A stretch of 64,000 bases of DNA, from NCBI RefSeq assembly GCF_013112485.1, contig NZ_JABFHG010000007.1:62001-126000 (forward strand), in the 5' to 3' direction. Below are positions 44,075 through 52,694 of the stretch, one piece after another (position 1 is the first letter of the stretch; each line of letters opens with the position of its first letter). The notes beneath the pieces were generated by a model, which was given only the letters and a program-made list of their open reading frames with translations, was not told where the DNA came from and ran no database searches. Both the position numbers and the translations under genes were made by a program. Origin of the DNA: Roseicella sp. DB1501 (GTDB taxonomy: Bacteria; Pseudomonadota; Alphaproteobacteria; Acetobacterales; Acetobacteraceae).

Positions 44075-45658
44075 GTGGGACTGCATCGCCGCTCGCTGCT
44101 GGCCACTGCCTTGGCGCCGGCCCTGGCTGGCCCCGCTCTCGCCGAGGGCGGCCGCGCGCGGGTGCTGCGCTTCATGCCGCAGGCGGCGCCGGCGGTGTTG
44201 GACCCGATCTTCAACCCCACCACCATAGCCACCACGCATGGCTACTGCATCTTCGACACACTCTATGGCTGCGATTCGCGCTTCCGGCCGCAGCGGCAGA
44301 TGGCCGAGGGCGAGGAGGTCTCGGCCGACCGGCTGACCTGGCGCATCCGCCTGCGCGAGAGGCTGCGCTTCCATGATGGCAGCCCGGTACGGGCGGCGGA
44401 TTGCATCGCCTCGCTGCAGCGCTGGGCGGTGCGGGACGGCTTCGGCCAGGTGCTGGCGCGGGCGGTCGCGGCCTGGGAGGCGCCGGCCGAGCGGGAGCTG
44501 GTGATCCGCCTGCACCGCCCCTTCCCCGCCCTGCTCGATGCCCTGGCCAAGCCCGCCGCCAGCCCCGCCTTCATCATGCCGGAAGCCCTGGCCCGGCATC
44601 CGGCCGACCGGCCGATCGGCGTCGCCGAGATGATCGGCAGCGGCCCCTGGCGCTTCCTGCCCGGCGAGTTCGTCCAGGGCAGCCGCGCCACCTATGCCCG
44701 CAACGAGGCCTACCAGCCACGCAAGGAGCCGGCCGAGGCCGCGTCCGGCGGCAAGCGGGTGCATTTCGACCGGCTGGAGCTGGTCTGGATCCCGGATGGC
44801 GGCACCGCCGCGGCGGCGCTGCAGACCGGCGAGATCGACTGGATCGAGTACCCACTGCCCGATCTCGTGCCGGTGCTCGACCGCGACCGGGCGCTGCGCA
44901 CCCAGATCTACGACCCCAACGGCTTCCTCGGCTTCCTGCGCTTCAACCAGCTGCACCCGCCCTTCAACGATGTCGCGGTGCGCCGCGCCATCCGCGATGC
45001 GCTGGTGCAGTCGGACTACATGGCCGCCGTCGCCCTGCCGGGGGACTGGCAGGAATGCCACGCCGTCTTTCCCTGCGGCCTGCCGGGGGTAACCGAAGTT
45101 CCGGCCGCGCCCGGCGGCGAGCAGGCAATGCAGCGCGCCCGCGAGGCGCTGCGGGCGGCGGGGTACCGGGGCGAGCGGGTGGTGCTGATCAATCCCAGTG
45201 ACTTCCCCGCCGTCACCCAGCAGGGTCGGGTCAGCGCCGAGCTGATGCGCCATCTCGGCGTCAACATCGAGCTGGTTGAGAGCGACTGGGCGACCATCAT
45301 CGCCCGCCGGGCCAACAAGGCGCCGCCGGCGCAGGGCGGCTGGAACCTGCACAACACGAATTTCCCGGCCGCCGCCGTCGCCAACCCGGCAGTCAGCCCG
45401 ATCATCCGGGGCCATGGCGAGCGCGCCTGGTTCGGTTGGCCGAGCGACCCGGCCAGCGAGGCGGCGGTGGAGGCCTGGATCGAGGCACCCGATGCCGCCG
45501 GCCAGGCTCGCGCCATGGCGACGCTGCAGGAGGCGGCCTGGGCCAGCGTGCCCTTCGCGCCGACCGGCCTGTTCCGCCTGCGCACCGCCTTCCGCGCCGA
45601 CCTTACCGGCGTGCTGCAGGGGCCGAACCCCTTCCTGTGGAACCTGCGGCGCGGCTAA
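44075..45658 (+). CDS. ABC transporter substrate-binding protein, family 5
   Basis: A 527-residue family 5 binding protein with a signal peptide (MGLHRRSLLATALAPALAGPALAE). Conserved segments: LTWRIRLRERLRFHDGSPVRAADC, IGSGPWRFLPGEF, and DVAVRRAIRDALVQSDY. It is a paralogue of the protein at 51062-52633, sharing the same layout. GTG 44075 is chosen since GGGGGGAGA lies five bases upstream. No transporter subunits are nearby. Ligand unknown; the divergent TauD-type oxygenase may share it. Confidence 0.9.
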   Translation: MGLHRRSLLATALAPALAGPALAEGGRARVLRFMPQAAPAVLDPIFNPTTIATTHGYCIFDTLYGCDSRFRPQRQMAEGEEVSADRLTWRIRLRERLRFHDGSPVRAADCIASLQRWAVRDGFGQVLARAVAAWEAPAERELVIRLHRPFPALLDALAKPAASPAFIMPEALARHPADRPIGVAEMIGSGPWRFLPGEFVQGSRATYARNEAYQPRKEPAEAASGGKRVHFDRLELVWIPDGGTAAAALQTGEIDWIEYPLPDLVPVLDRDRALRTQIYDPNGFLGFLRFNQLHPPFNDVAVRRAIRDALVQSDYMAAVALPGDWQECHAVFPCGLPGVTEVPAAPGGEQAMQRAREALRAAGYRGERVVLINPSDFPAVTQQGRVSAELMRHLGVNIELVESDWATIIARRANKAPPAQGGWNLHNTNFPAAAVANPAVSPIIRGHGERAWFGWPSDPASEAAVEAWIEAPDAAGQARAMATLQEAAWASVPFAPTGLFRLRTAFRADLTGVLQGPNPFLWNLRRG

Positions 45659-45661
45659 GGG

Positions 45662-45768
45662 TCAGAGCATGATCGCCTGAGGTGAAAACACTGAAAAGCG
45701 TGACTCACGCGATCAAACAACGGCCTGGACCATGATCCGCGAACCTGTGTGAGCGGATCACGGTCTAG
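45662..45768 (+). repeat. B element, copy 3, supplying the rnd stop codon
   Basis: AGAGCATGATCGCCTGAGG to GGATCACGGTCTAG, without any A or C block. It fills almost all of the 106-bp gap between a convergent binding-protein gene and rnd. Its terminal CTAG provides the TAG stop of rnd (45765-45767). The left boundary has decayed from CTAG to GTCAG. One GACTC (GANTC) site lies at 45702. Confidence 0.8.
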
Positions 45769-46943
45769 CCGGCGCCGATCACCTTGATCCGGCGGCCATC
45801 GACGCCGAGCGCCAGCCGGCCGGATTTCAGCGCCAGCGCCGCCTCGCCGAAGACCTCGCGCCGCCAGCCATGCAGGGCGGGCAGGTCCGGCTGCGCCTCG
45901 GCCGCCAGCCGGTCGAGATCCTCCGAGCTGGCGAGCAGCTTCGGCGCCACGTGGTGCTCCTCCGACTTGGCGGCGAGCAGCACCTTCAGCAGCGCCACCA
46001 GGGCCGGCGAGGGCGAGGGGCCGTGCCGGTCCTTCGGCGGCTCCGGCAGGGCGCTCTCCGGCAGGGAGCGCGCCTCCTTGATGGCGGCGAGCAGCCCGGT
46101 GCCGCTGCGGCCCTTGGCGAAGCCTTCCGAGATGCCGCGCGCCCGGGCCAGCTCGGCCGGGCTGTCCGGCGTGGTGGCGGCGAGCTCGAGCAGCGTCTCG
46201 TCCTTCACCAGGCGCTGACGGGGGATGTTGATCCGCTGCGCCTCCCGCTCGCGCCAGGCGGCGATCGCCCGCAGCATGCCGAGGAAGCGGCGGTTGGTGG
46301 TGCGGGGCTTCAGCCGCTCCCAGGCATTCTCCGGCTCGGTGCGGTAGGTGGCGGGCTCGGCGAGCACCGCCATCTCCTCCGCCACCCAGTCGAGCCGCCC
46401 TTCCCGCTCCAGCCGCTCCTTCAGCGCCACGTAGATGCGGCGCAGATGCGTGACATCGGCCGCGGCATAGGCGATCTGCGAGGCCGAGAGCGGCCGGGCC
46501 GACCAGTCGGAGAAGCGGTGCGCCTTGTCGATCTGCGCCCCGGCCAGCGCCCGCGCCAGCCCGTCATAGCTCACCTGGTCGCCGAAGCCGGCCACCATGG
46601 CGGCGACCTGGGTATCGAAGAGCGGGGTCGGCACGGCGCCGAATTTCAGCAGGAAGATCTCCACATCCTGCCGCGCGGCATGGAAGACCTTGACGATCTC
46701 GGGATTGGCCAGAAGGGCGCCAAGCGGGGCGAGGTCGATCCCCTCCGCCAGCGCATCCACCACCGCGACCTCCCCGGCCCCGCCGAGTTGGACCACGCAG
46801 AGCTCGGGCCAGTAGGTCCGCTCCCGCATGAACTCGGTATCGACCGTAACGAAGGCCTCTCCACTGAGCCGCTCGCAGAGGGCGGCAAGGTCGGCGCTGG
46901 TGGTGATCAGGGCCGGGATTTCGGCGGGCGGACGGCGGCTCAT
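45765..46943 (-). CDS. rnd: Ribonuclease D
   Basis: A 392-residue 3'-5' exoribonuclease acting in tRNA and stable RNA maturation. DEDDy exonuclease motifs: TVDTEFMRERTYWPE, VFHAARQDVEIF and YAAADVTHLRRIY. An HRDC-type helical domain follows (residues ~200-290, AWREREAQRINIPRQRLVKDE as a shorter recognisable piece NIPRQRLVKDETLLELA). Length fits the family. Its stop codon lies in the end of a B repeat. It is divergent from aspS. Confidence 0.94.
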   Translation of the reverse strand: MSRRPPAEIPALITTSADLAALCERLSGEAFVTVDTEFMRERTYWPELCVVQLGGAGEVAVVDALAEGIDLAPLGALLANPEIVKVFHAARQDVEIFLLKFGAVPTPLFDTQVAAMVAGFGDQVSYDGLARALAGAQIDKAHRFSDWSARPLSASQIAYAAADVTHLRRIYVALKERLEREGRLDWVAEEMAVLAEPATYRTEPENAWERLKPRTTNRRFLGMLRAIAAWREREAQRINIPRQRLVKDETLLELAATTPDSPAELARARGISEGFAKGRSGTGLLAAIKEARSLPESALPEPPKDRHGPSPSPALVALLKVLLAAKSEEHHVAPKLLASSEDLDRLAAEAQPDLPALHGWRREVFGEAALALKSGRLALGVDGRRIKVIGAG

Positions 46944-46989
46944 GGCATGGCTTCTACCGCCGCGGGAGGCGGCGGGAAAGCCATGCGGC

Positions 46990-47019
46990 TTGACAGGACC
47001 GCCCCCGGTCCCCTCTTAC
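46990..47019 (+). promoter_or_regulatory. aspSp: Candidate promoter of aspS
   Basis: Perfect TTGACA (46990-46995), an 18-base spacer, and TCTTAC (47014-47019) as -10, 35 bases ahead of the aspS ATG. The spacer contains a short palindromic GGACCG...CGGTCC. By eye only. Confidence 0.4.
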
Positions 47020-47053
47020 CCGCGACTTCCAGCAAGGCCAGGTCGATCGCCCC

Positions 47054-48913
47054 ATGCACGCCTACCGCACCCATGACTGCGGCGCGCTCCGCGCCACCGA
47101 TGCCGGCAGCACGGCGCGCCTCTCGGGCTGGGTGCATCGGAAGCGGGACCATGGCGGGCTGCTGTTCATCGACCTGCGCGATCATTACGGTATCACGCAA
47201 TGCGTCGTCGCGCAGGGCTCGCCGGTCTTCGCCGCCGCCGACCGGCTGCGGCCGGAGAGCGTCGTCACCCTGACCGGCGAGGTGGTGCCGCGCGAGCCCG
47301 GCACCGTGAACCCGCGCCTGCCGACCGGCGAGATCGAGCTGCGGGTGCGCGAGCTCGCGGTGCAGTCCGAGGCCGGGGTGCTGCCGATCCAGGTGGCGGG
47401 CGAGGCGGAATTCCCCGAGGACCTGCGGCTGCGCTACCGCTTCCTCGACCTGCGGCGGGAGAAGCAGCACCGCAACATCCTGCTGCGCAGCCGGGTCATC
47501 ACCTCGATCCGGCGGCGGATGATCGAGCAGGGCTTCACCGAGTTCCAGACGCCGATCCTGACGGCCTCCAGTCCGGAAGGCGCCCGCGACTACCTGGTGC
47601 CGTCCCGCCTGCATCCCGGCACCTTCTACGCCCTGCCGCAGGCGCCGCAGCAGTTCAAGCAACTCGCCATGGTGGCGGGCTTCGACCGCTACTTCCAGAT
47701 CGCCCCCTGCTTCCGCGACGAGGCTTCCCGCGCCGACCGCTCGCCCGGAGAGTTCTATCAGCTCGACTTCGAGATGAGCTTCGTCACGCAGGAGGACGTC
47801 TTCGCCGCCATCGAACCGGTGCTGGCCGGCGTCTTCGAGGAATTCGCCGATTTCACCGGCACCCGGCGGGCGGTGACGCCGGCCCCCTTCCCGCGCATCC
47901 CCTTCGACACGGCGATGCTGGAATTCGGCTCCGACAAGCCGGACCTGCGCAACCCGCTGCGCATCCGCGACGTGACCGAGCAGTTCCGCGGTGGCGCCTT
48001 CGGCCTGTTCGCCCGCAACATCGAGAAGGGCGCGGTGGTGCGCGCCATCCCGGCGCCGGGCGCCGGCGGCAACCCGCGCAGCTTCTTCGACAAGCTGAAC
48101 GAATGGGCGCGCGAGAGCGGCGCCGGGGGTCTCGGCTACATCACCTTCGCGAATGGCGAGCCGCAGGGCCCGATCGCCCGCAACCTCGAGCGCGAGCGGG
48201 CGATCGCCATCCGCGACGCGATAGGCCTGAAGGATGGCGACGCGGTCTTCTTCGCCTGCGACAAGGAAGCGGCGGCGGCCAAGTTCGCCGGCCAGGTCCG
48301 CACCCGGCTCGGCAACGAGCTCGGCTTGATCGAGAAGGACGCCTACCGCTTCTGCTGGGTCACCGACTTCCCGATGTACGAGCTGAACGAGGAGACCGGG
48401 CAGATCGACTTCAGCCACAATCCCTTCTCCATGCCGCAGGGGGAGCTGGAGGCGCTGAACAGCCAGGACCCGCTGACCATCAAGGCCTATCAGTACGACA
48501 TCGTCTGCAACGGCATCGAGCTCTCCTCGGGCGCCATCCGTAACCACAGGCCGGACATCATGATCCGCGCCTTCGAGATCGCCGGCTACTCGGCGGAGGT
48601 GGTGGAGCAGCGTTTCGGCGGCATGCTGAACGCCTTCCGCTACGGCGCGCCGCCGCATGGCGGCTCGGCGCCGGGCATCGACCGCATTGTCATGCTGCTG
48701 GCCGACGAGCCGAACATCCGCGAGGTCATCCTCTTCCCGATGAACCAGCAGGCCGAGGACCTGATGATGGGCGCCCCGGCGCCGGTCGAGCCGGCCCGGC
48801 TGAAGGAGCTGCACATCCGCCTCGACCTGCCGCCGGCGAAGGGCCCCGGCGAAAAGGGTTCTGGCGAAAAAGGTTCCGGCGAGAAGGGTGCCGCGCCGGC
48901 CAAAGCCTCCTAG
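47054..48913 (+). CDS. aspS: Aspartyl-tRNA synthetase (bacterial type)
   Basis: A 619-residue class II synthetase of the bacterial type with a GAD insertion domain. OB-fold N-terminus: [21 protein letters not shown]; class II motif 2: [19 protein letters not shown]; motif 3: [13 protein letters not shown] near residue 540. It charges tRNA-Asp, or both Asp and Asn if non-discriminating, which is common where AsnRS is absent; this cannot be decided here. The C-terminal tail carries short Gly-Ser-Glu-Lys repeats. ATG 47054 begins the conserved MHAYRTH start. Confidence 0.97.
   Translation: MHAYRTHDCGALRATDAGSTARLSGWVHRKRDHGGLLFIDLRDHYGITQCVVAQGSPVFAAADRLRPESVVTLTGEVVPREPGTVNPRLPTGEIELRVRELAVQSEAGVLPIQVAGEAEFPEDLRLRYRFLDLRREKQHRNILLRSRVITSIRRRMIEQGFTEFQTPILTASSPEGARDYLVPSRLHPGTFYALPQAPQQFKQLAMVAGFDRYFQIAPCFRDEASRADRSPGEFYQLDFEMSFVTQEDVFAAIEPVLAGVFEEFADFTGTRRAVTPAPFPRIPFDTAMLEFGSDKPDLRNPLRIRDVTEQFRGGAFGLFARNIEKGAVVRAIPAPGAGGNPRSFFDKLNEWARESGAGGLGYITFANGEPQGPIARNLERERAIAIRDAIGLKDGDAVFFACDKEAAAAKFAGQVRTRLGNELGLIEKDAYRFCWVTDFPMYELNEETGQIDFSHNPFSMPQGELEALNSQDPLTIKAYQYDIVCNGIELSSGAIRNHRPDIMIRAFEIAGYSAEVVEQRFGGMLNAFRYGAPPHGGSAPGIDRIVMLLADEPNIREVILFPMNQQAEDLMMGAPAPVEPARLKELHIRLDLPPAKGPGEKGSGEKGSGEKGAAPAKAS
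48848..48892 (+). repeat. Three 15-bp repeats at the end of aspS
   Basis: Units at 48848, 48863 and 48878 encode [10 protein letters not shown] and GEKGA, forming a charged, likely disordered tail. A homopolymeric A run inside (AAAAA) makes this a slippage-prone spot. Confidence 0.75.
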
Positions 48914-49048
48914 ATCGATCCCTGGCTGTCCCTCGACAGCCCGGGCATGCTCCCGGAAGGTGATGACGGAGCCGCAGGCGTCCCGAGGGCCGATCCGCCC
49001 CGCGGCGCCCGGCTTCGGCTGCGATCGATGAACCGAAGGATCCACCCG

Positions 49049-49882
49049 ATGCCGCTGCGTCGCTTCCTGATCGCCGCGTTGACCGTCCCCCTGGTCGCGC
49101 TCGGCGCGGCGGTCGCCCTGCCCGGCCGGGCGGCGGAGCCGGGCGTGGAGGCCATGGTCGGCCACCGCGCCGCCTATCGCCTCACCCTCGACAAGGTGCG
49201 CGACAATTCCGACATCGCCCGCGCCGAGGGCGTGATGCTCTACGAGGTGGTCGATTCCTGCGATGGCTGGGCGACGCGGCAACGCTTCCAGCTTCGCCTG
49301 ACGGATCGCGACGGGCAGGATGTGGAGACCGCTTCCGACTATTCGACCTTCGAGACGAAGGACGGAAAGAAGATCCGATTCAGCCTCACCCAGACCAGCC
49401 AGGGCGCCGTTTCCCAGCGCGTCGCCGGCGAGGCGGAGGTGACGCCGGATGGCGGCACCGTCACCTATACCGAGCCGGAGCAGAAGGAGGAGGCGCTGCC
49501 CAAGGGCACGCTGCTGCCGATGCTCCACACCATCCGCAGCCTCGCCGCCGCGCGCGCCGGGACGCGCATGATGGTGGTGCCGCTCTTCGACGGCACCAGC
49601 CCGGACGGCGCGCAGGACACGACGACGGTGATCTCCGCCTGGACCCCGCCGCAGCCGAATGCCCGTTTCCCCGACCTGGCGAAGCTCGGCAGCGCGCGGA
49701 TGCGCGTCGCCTTCTTCGACCGCAAGGATGATGGCTCGGGCGGCGGCGCCAGCGCGCCGGATTACGAGGTGGGGCTGCGTTACTACGAGAACGGCGTCGC
49801 CGACGAGATGTCGATGGATTTCGGCGAGTTCAGCGTGAACGGCGCCCTGCAGGAGCTGGCGATCCTGCCCAATCCCTGCTGA
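49049..49882 (+). CDS. EipB-family (DUF1849) cell-envelope integrity protein
   Basis: A 277-residue exported protein of the EipB/DUF1849 family, periplasmic beta-spiral proteins needed for envelope integrity in Brucella. Signal peptide about residues 1-28 (ending PGRAAE). Conserved core: GHRAAYRLTLDKVRDNSDI, VMLYEVVDSCDGWATRQRF and YSTFETKDGKKIRF. Two cysteines, Cys71 and the final residue Cys277, match the conserved EipB disulfide. ATG 49049 is preferred over 49028 since GAAGGA lies eight bases upstream. A terminator follows. Confidence 0.88.
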   Translation: MPLRRFLIAALTVPLVALGAAVALPGRAAEPGVEAMVGHRAAYRLTLDKVRDNSDIARAEGVMLYEVVDSCDGWATRQRFQLRLTDRDGQDVETASDYSTFETKDGKKIRFSLTQTSQGAVSQRVAGEAEVTPDGGTVTYTEPEQKEEALPKGTLLPMLHTIRSLAAARAGTRMMVVPLFDGTSPDGAQDTTTVISAWTPPQPNARFPDLAKLGSARMRVAFFDRKDDGSGGGASAPDYEVGLRYYENGVADEMSMDFGEFSVNGALQELAILPNPC

Positions 49883-49921
49883 GGCCGGCACCGGCCACGC
49901 AGATCCCAGGCATCCCCGATG

Positions 49922-49949
49922 AAGCCCCGGCCCCGCGCCGGGGCTTTTT
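49922..49949 (+). terminator. Rho-independent terminator after the EipB-like gene
   Basis: Nine-bp stem AAGCCCCGG/CCGGGGCTT with a seven-base loop, running straight into TTTTT. It lies 40 bases after the TGA of the EipB-like gene. Confidence 0.85.
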
Positions 49950-49985
49950 CGTTGCGTCGCCGGCCGGGGAATGCGGCGGGGCGGT

Positions 49986-50013
49986 TTGACGCATCGCAGC
50001 ACGGCGTGATTAC
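49986..50013 (+). promoter_or_regulatory. Candidate promoter of the 2OG-Fe(II) oxygenase gene
   Basis: TTGACG (49986-49991) and GATTAC (50008-50013) with a 16-base spacer, about 70 bases ahead of the ATG at 50083. By eye only. Confidence 0.35.
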
Positions 50014-50082
50014 CTGCCTGTCAGGAACGCCTCCGCCACACGGTTCGAACAATCATACCCATACCCGTGCAGGAGACCCGCC

Positions 50083-51045
50083 ATGGCCGCGGCAGCCGCA
50101 AACGCGTCCACCATTCCCGTCCTCGATCTCGGTCCCTACCTGGCCGGGGCGCCGGGCGCACTCGAGGCCACCGCCGCGCAGCTTCGCCATATCTGCGAGA
50201 CCATCGGCTTCCTCTTCGTCGTGAACCACGGCGTGCCGGCCGGCCTGGTCGCCGAGACCTTCGAGGCGGCGGCGCGTTTCCACGCCCTGCCGCTGGAGGA
50301 GAAGCTGGCGGTGAAGGTGAACCCCGTGCTGCAGGGCTACATGCCGCTGCGCGGCAGCACCACCCGCACCTCCAGCCTCAGCACCGGCAACAAGCCGAAC
50401 GAGAACGAGGCCTTCTTCATCAAGCGCAGCGGCGGCGATGCCGGTCCGGAGGACCGCTGGCCCGCCAGCCTGCCAGCATTCCGCGAGACGGCGCTGCGCT
50501 ACTACGATGCGATGGACGGGCTGGCGCAGCGGATGCTGCCGCTCTACGCCACCGCGCTCGACCTGCCCGCCGACTATTTCGCGCCGCTCTGCGACACGCC
50601 GCTGACCGGCCTGCGGCTGACCCATTACCCGCCCGCCGCCTATGGCGCGAACGAGTACGGCATCGCCCCACACTCCGATTCCAGCTTCATCACCCTGCTG
50701 GCGCAGAACAAGGTGCCGGGGCTGCAGGTGCGCACGCCGGAGGGCGAATGGATCGACGCGCCGGTGGTGCCGGACAGCTTCGTCGTCAATACCGGCGACA
50801 TCCTGCATCGCTGGAGCAACGGCCGCTTCATCTCCACGCCGCACCGCGCCTTCAACACCTCCGGCGGGCCGCGCTACGCCATCCCCTACTTCTTCCACCC
50901 CAATCCCGACACGCTGATCGACTGCCTGCCGAGCTGCGCCGTCTTCGGCGAGGCGCCGCGCTACGAGGCGATGACGACGGACCAATACATGGCCTGGTTC
51001 CGCGGGCAGAATTACGACCATGTCCGCAAGGCGAACGCGGCCTGA
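50083..51045 (+). CDS. Isopenicillin N synthase-family 2OG-Fe(II) oxygenase
   Basis: A 320-residue oxygenase of the isopenicillin N synthase-like group. N-terminal DIOX_N region: PVLDLGPYLAG, FLFVVNHGVPAGLV. Iron ligands are His and Asp in GIAPHSDSSFITLL and the distal His in FISTPHRAFNT, with Arg in GPRYAIPYFF for the co-substrate carboxylate. Members hydroxylate or desaturate many small molecules; the substrate is unknown. A purine-rich AGGAGACC site precedes the ATG. A family 5 binding protein follows 16 bases later, so the pair may take up and oxidise one compound (inference). Confidence 0.9.
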   Translation: MAAAAANASTIPVLDLGPYLAGAPGALEATAAQLRHICETIGFLFVVNHGVPAGLVAETFEAAARFHALPLEEKLAVKVNPVLQGYMPLRGSTTRTSSLSTGNKPNENEAFFIKRSGGDAGPEDRWPASLPAFRETALRYYDAMDGLAQRMLPLYATALDLPADYFAPLCDTPLTGLRLTHYPPAAYGANEYGIAPHSDSSFITLLAQNKVPGLQVRTPEGEWIDAPVVPDSFVVNTGDILHRWSNGRFISTPHRAFNTSGGPRYAIPYFFHPNPDTLIDCLPSCAVFGEAPRYEAMTTDQYMAWFRGQNYDHVRKANAA

Positions 51046-51061
51046 GGCGAGGCGCCCCGCC

Positions 51062-52633
51062 ATGCGCCGCATGCGCCCGCTCCTCCTCGCCGTCGCGCTC
51101 GCCCTGCTGCCCTGCTTCGCTGGCGCGCAGGAGAAGACGCTCCGCGTCTCCCTGAACACCGAGCTGCAGGTGCTCGACCCGATTGTCACGACCATCAACG
51201 CGACGCGCGTCTTCGCCTACATGGTCTATGACACGCTGGTCGGCATCGACAGCGCCGGCCGCTACCATCCGCAGATGCTGGAAGGCTGGGAGGTGAGCGA
51301 GGACCGCCTCACCTGGCGCTTCCGCCTGCGCGAGGGACTGGAATTCTCCGACGGCACGCCGGTGACGGCGGAGGATTGCGTCGCCTCGATCCGCCGCTGG
51401 GCGAAGCGCGAGGCGCTCGGCCGCCTGATGCTCACCGGCGCCCGGGGCTTCGAGGTGGTGGATGCGCGCAGCTTCGTGCTGACCCTGAACCGGCCTTTCG
51501 CCTTCGTCATCGAGGCGCTCGGCAAGCCGGGCCACACCATTCCCGTCATCATGCCGGCACGGCTGGCCAACCTGCCGGCCGACAAGGCGGTCCCCGAGGT
51601 TGTCGGCTCCGGCCCGCTGCTGTTCCGCCAGGCGAGCTGGCGCCCGGGCGACCGCGCCGTCTTCGAGCGTAACCCGCGCTACCGCCCGCGCGCCGAGCCG
51701 CCGGACGGGCTGGCCGGCGGCAAGGCGATGAAGCTCGACCGCGTGGAGCTCATCAGCATGCCCGACCAGGCGACGCGCGTGGCGGCGCTGCAGGCGGGCG
51801 AGCTCGATATGCTCGAGATCGTGCCCTTCCACTTCATCCCCATGTTGCAGCGGAACCGCGGCATCACCATCGCCAGCCAGCGCGGCGTGGAGCAGATGGT
51901 CTCCATCCTCAACGTCAACCACGCCCAGCCGCCCTTCAACGACATCAAGGTCCGCCGCGCCCTGCAGGCGGCGATCGAGCAGCCGGACGTCATGGCCTCG
52001 CTCGGCCTGCCCGCCGGCATGTCGATGGAGTGCCACTCGATCTACATGTGCGACGCGCCCCTCACCAGCGATGCCGGCACCGGGGTGTACAAGGGCGCGG
52101 GCATCGAGCGCGCCAGGGCGCTGCTGAAGGAGAGCGGCTACAAGGGCGAGCCGGTCGTCTTCCTGCATGCGGAGAGCTCGGCGCTGCTCAACCCGATCGG
52201 GCTGGTCATGGCCGACCAATTGCAACGGGCGGGCTTCAACGTCGATCTGCGCACCTCGGACTATGCGACGGTGGCGCAGCGGCGGCTGAGCCGCGCGCCG
52301 GCGGAGGCCGGGGGCTGGAGCGTGGCGCCGATCGTCTGGAACGGCATCGACCTCATCAACCCGCTCGCCAATCCGGCGGTGTCCTATGACTGCTCGGAGT
52401 ACAATCCGGGCTGGTATTGCGACGAGGAGACCAAGGGGCTGCTGGCGCAGGTGGCCGAAACCGCCGATCCGGCGGCGCAGAAGGCGATCGCGGCGAAGCT
52501 TCAGGCCGCCTTCCACCGCAACGTCAACTACGTGCTCGGGGGCCAATTCTCGGCGCCCGTCGCCTACCGCTCGGACCTCGCCGGCGTCGTGCCCTTCGCC
52601 TTCCCGGTCTTCTGGAACATCGCGCGGAAATAG
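51062..52633 (+). CDS. ABC transporter substrate-binding protein, family 5
   Basis: A 523-residue family 5 binding protein with a Sec signal (MRRMRPLLLAVALALLPCFAGAQ). Family segments: LNTELQVLDPIVTTINATRV, LTWRFRLREGLEFSDGTPVTAED, VVGSGPLLF and DIKVRRALQAAIEQPD. Paralogue of the protein at 44075-45658. ATG 51062 is used; ATG 51071 is an alternative that shortens the leader by three residues. It lies directly after an oxygenase gene and ends at a strong hairpin. Confidence 0.9.
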   Translation: MRRMRPLLLAVALALLPCFAGAQEKTLRVSLNTELQVLDPIVTTINATRVFAYMVYDTLVGIDSAGRYHPQMLEGWEVSEDRLTWRFRLREGLEFSDGTPVTAEDCVASIRRWAKREALGRLMLTGARGFEVVDARSFVLTLNRPFAFVIEALGKPGHTIPVIMPARLANLPADKAVPEVVGSGPLLFRQASWRPGDRAVFERNPRYRPRAEPPDGLAGGKAMKLDRVELISMPDQATRVAALQAGELDMLEIVPFHFIPMLQRNRGITIASQRGVEQMVSILNVNHAQPPFNDIKVRRALQAAIEQPDVMASLGLPAGMSMECHSIYMCDAPLTSDAGTGVYKGAGIERARALLKESGYKGEPVVFLHAESSALLNPIGLVMADQLQRAGFNVDLRTSDYATVAQRRLSRAPAEAGGWSVAPIVWNGIDLINPLANPAVSYDCSEYNPGWYCDEETKGLLAQVAETADPAAQKAIAAKLQAAFHRNVNYVLGGQFSAPVAYRSDLAGVVPFAFPVFWNIARK

Positions 52634-52635
52634 CA

Positions 52636-52678
52636 CCGATCGCGGTGGATGCGCGACCGGTGCATCCACCGCGATCGG
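52636..52678. terminator. 17-bp perfect hairpin between convergent genes
   Basis: CCGATCGCGGTGGATGC (52636-52652) is followed by a nine-base loop and its exact complement (52662-52678), three bases after the binding-protein stop and 16 before the convergent ppx stop. No T tract, so probably a bidirectional structural terminator. Confidence 0.6.
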
Positions 52679-52694
52679 GCCGCCCCTCGCAGCC

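Noticed and set aside
46940-50002. Very long minus-strand open frame opposite aspS and the EipB-like gene
   Set aside because: Long antisense frames are expected in GC-rich DNA; its translation is His/Arg/Asp-rich with no domains, while the plus strand encodes clear proteins.
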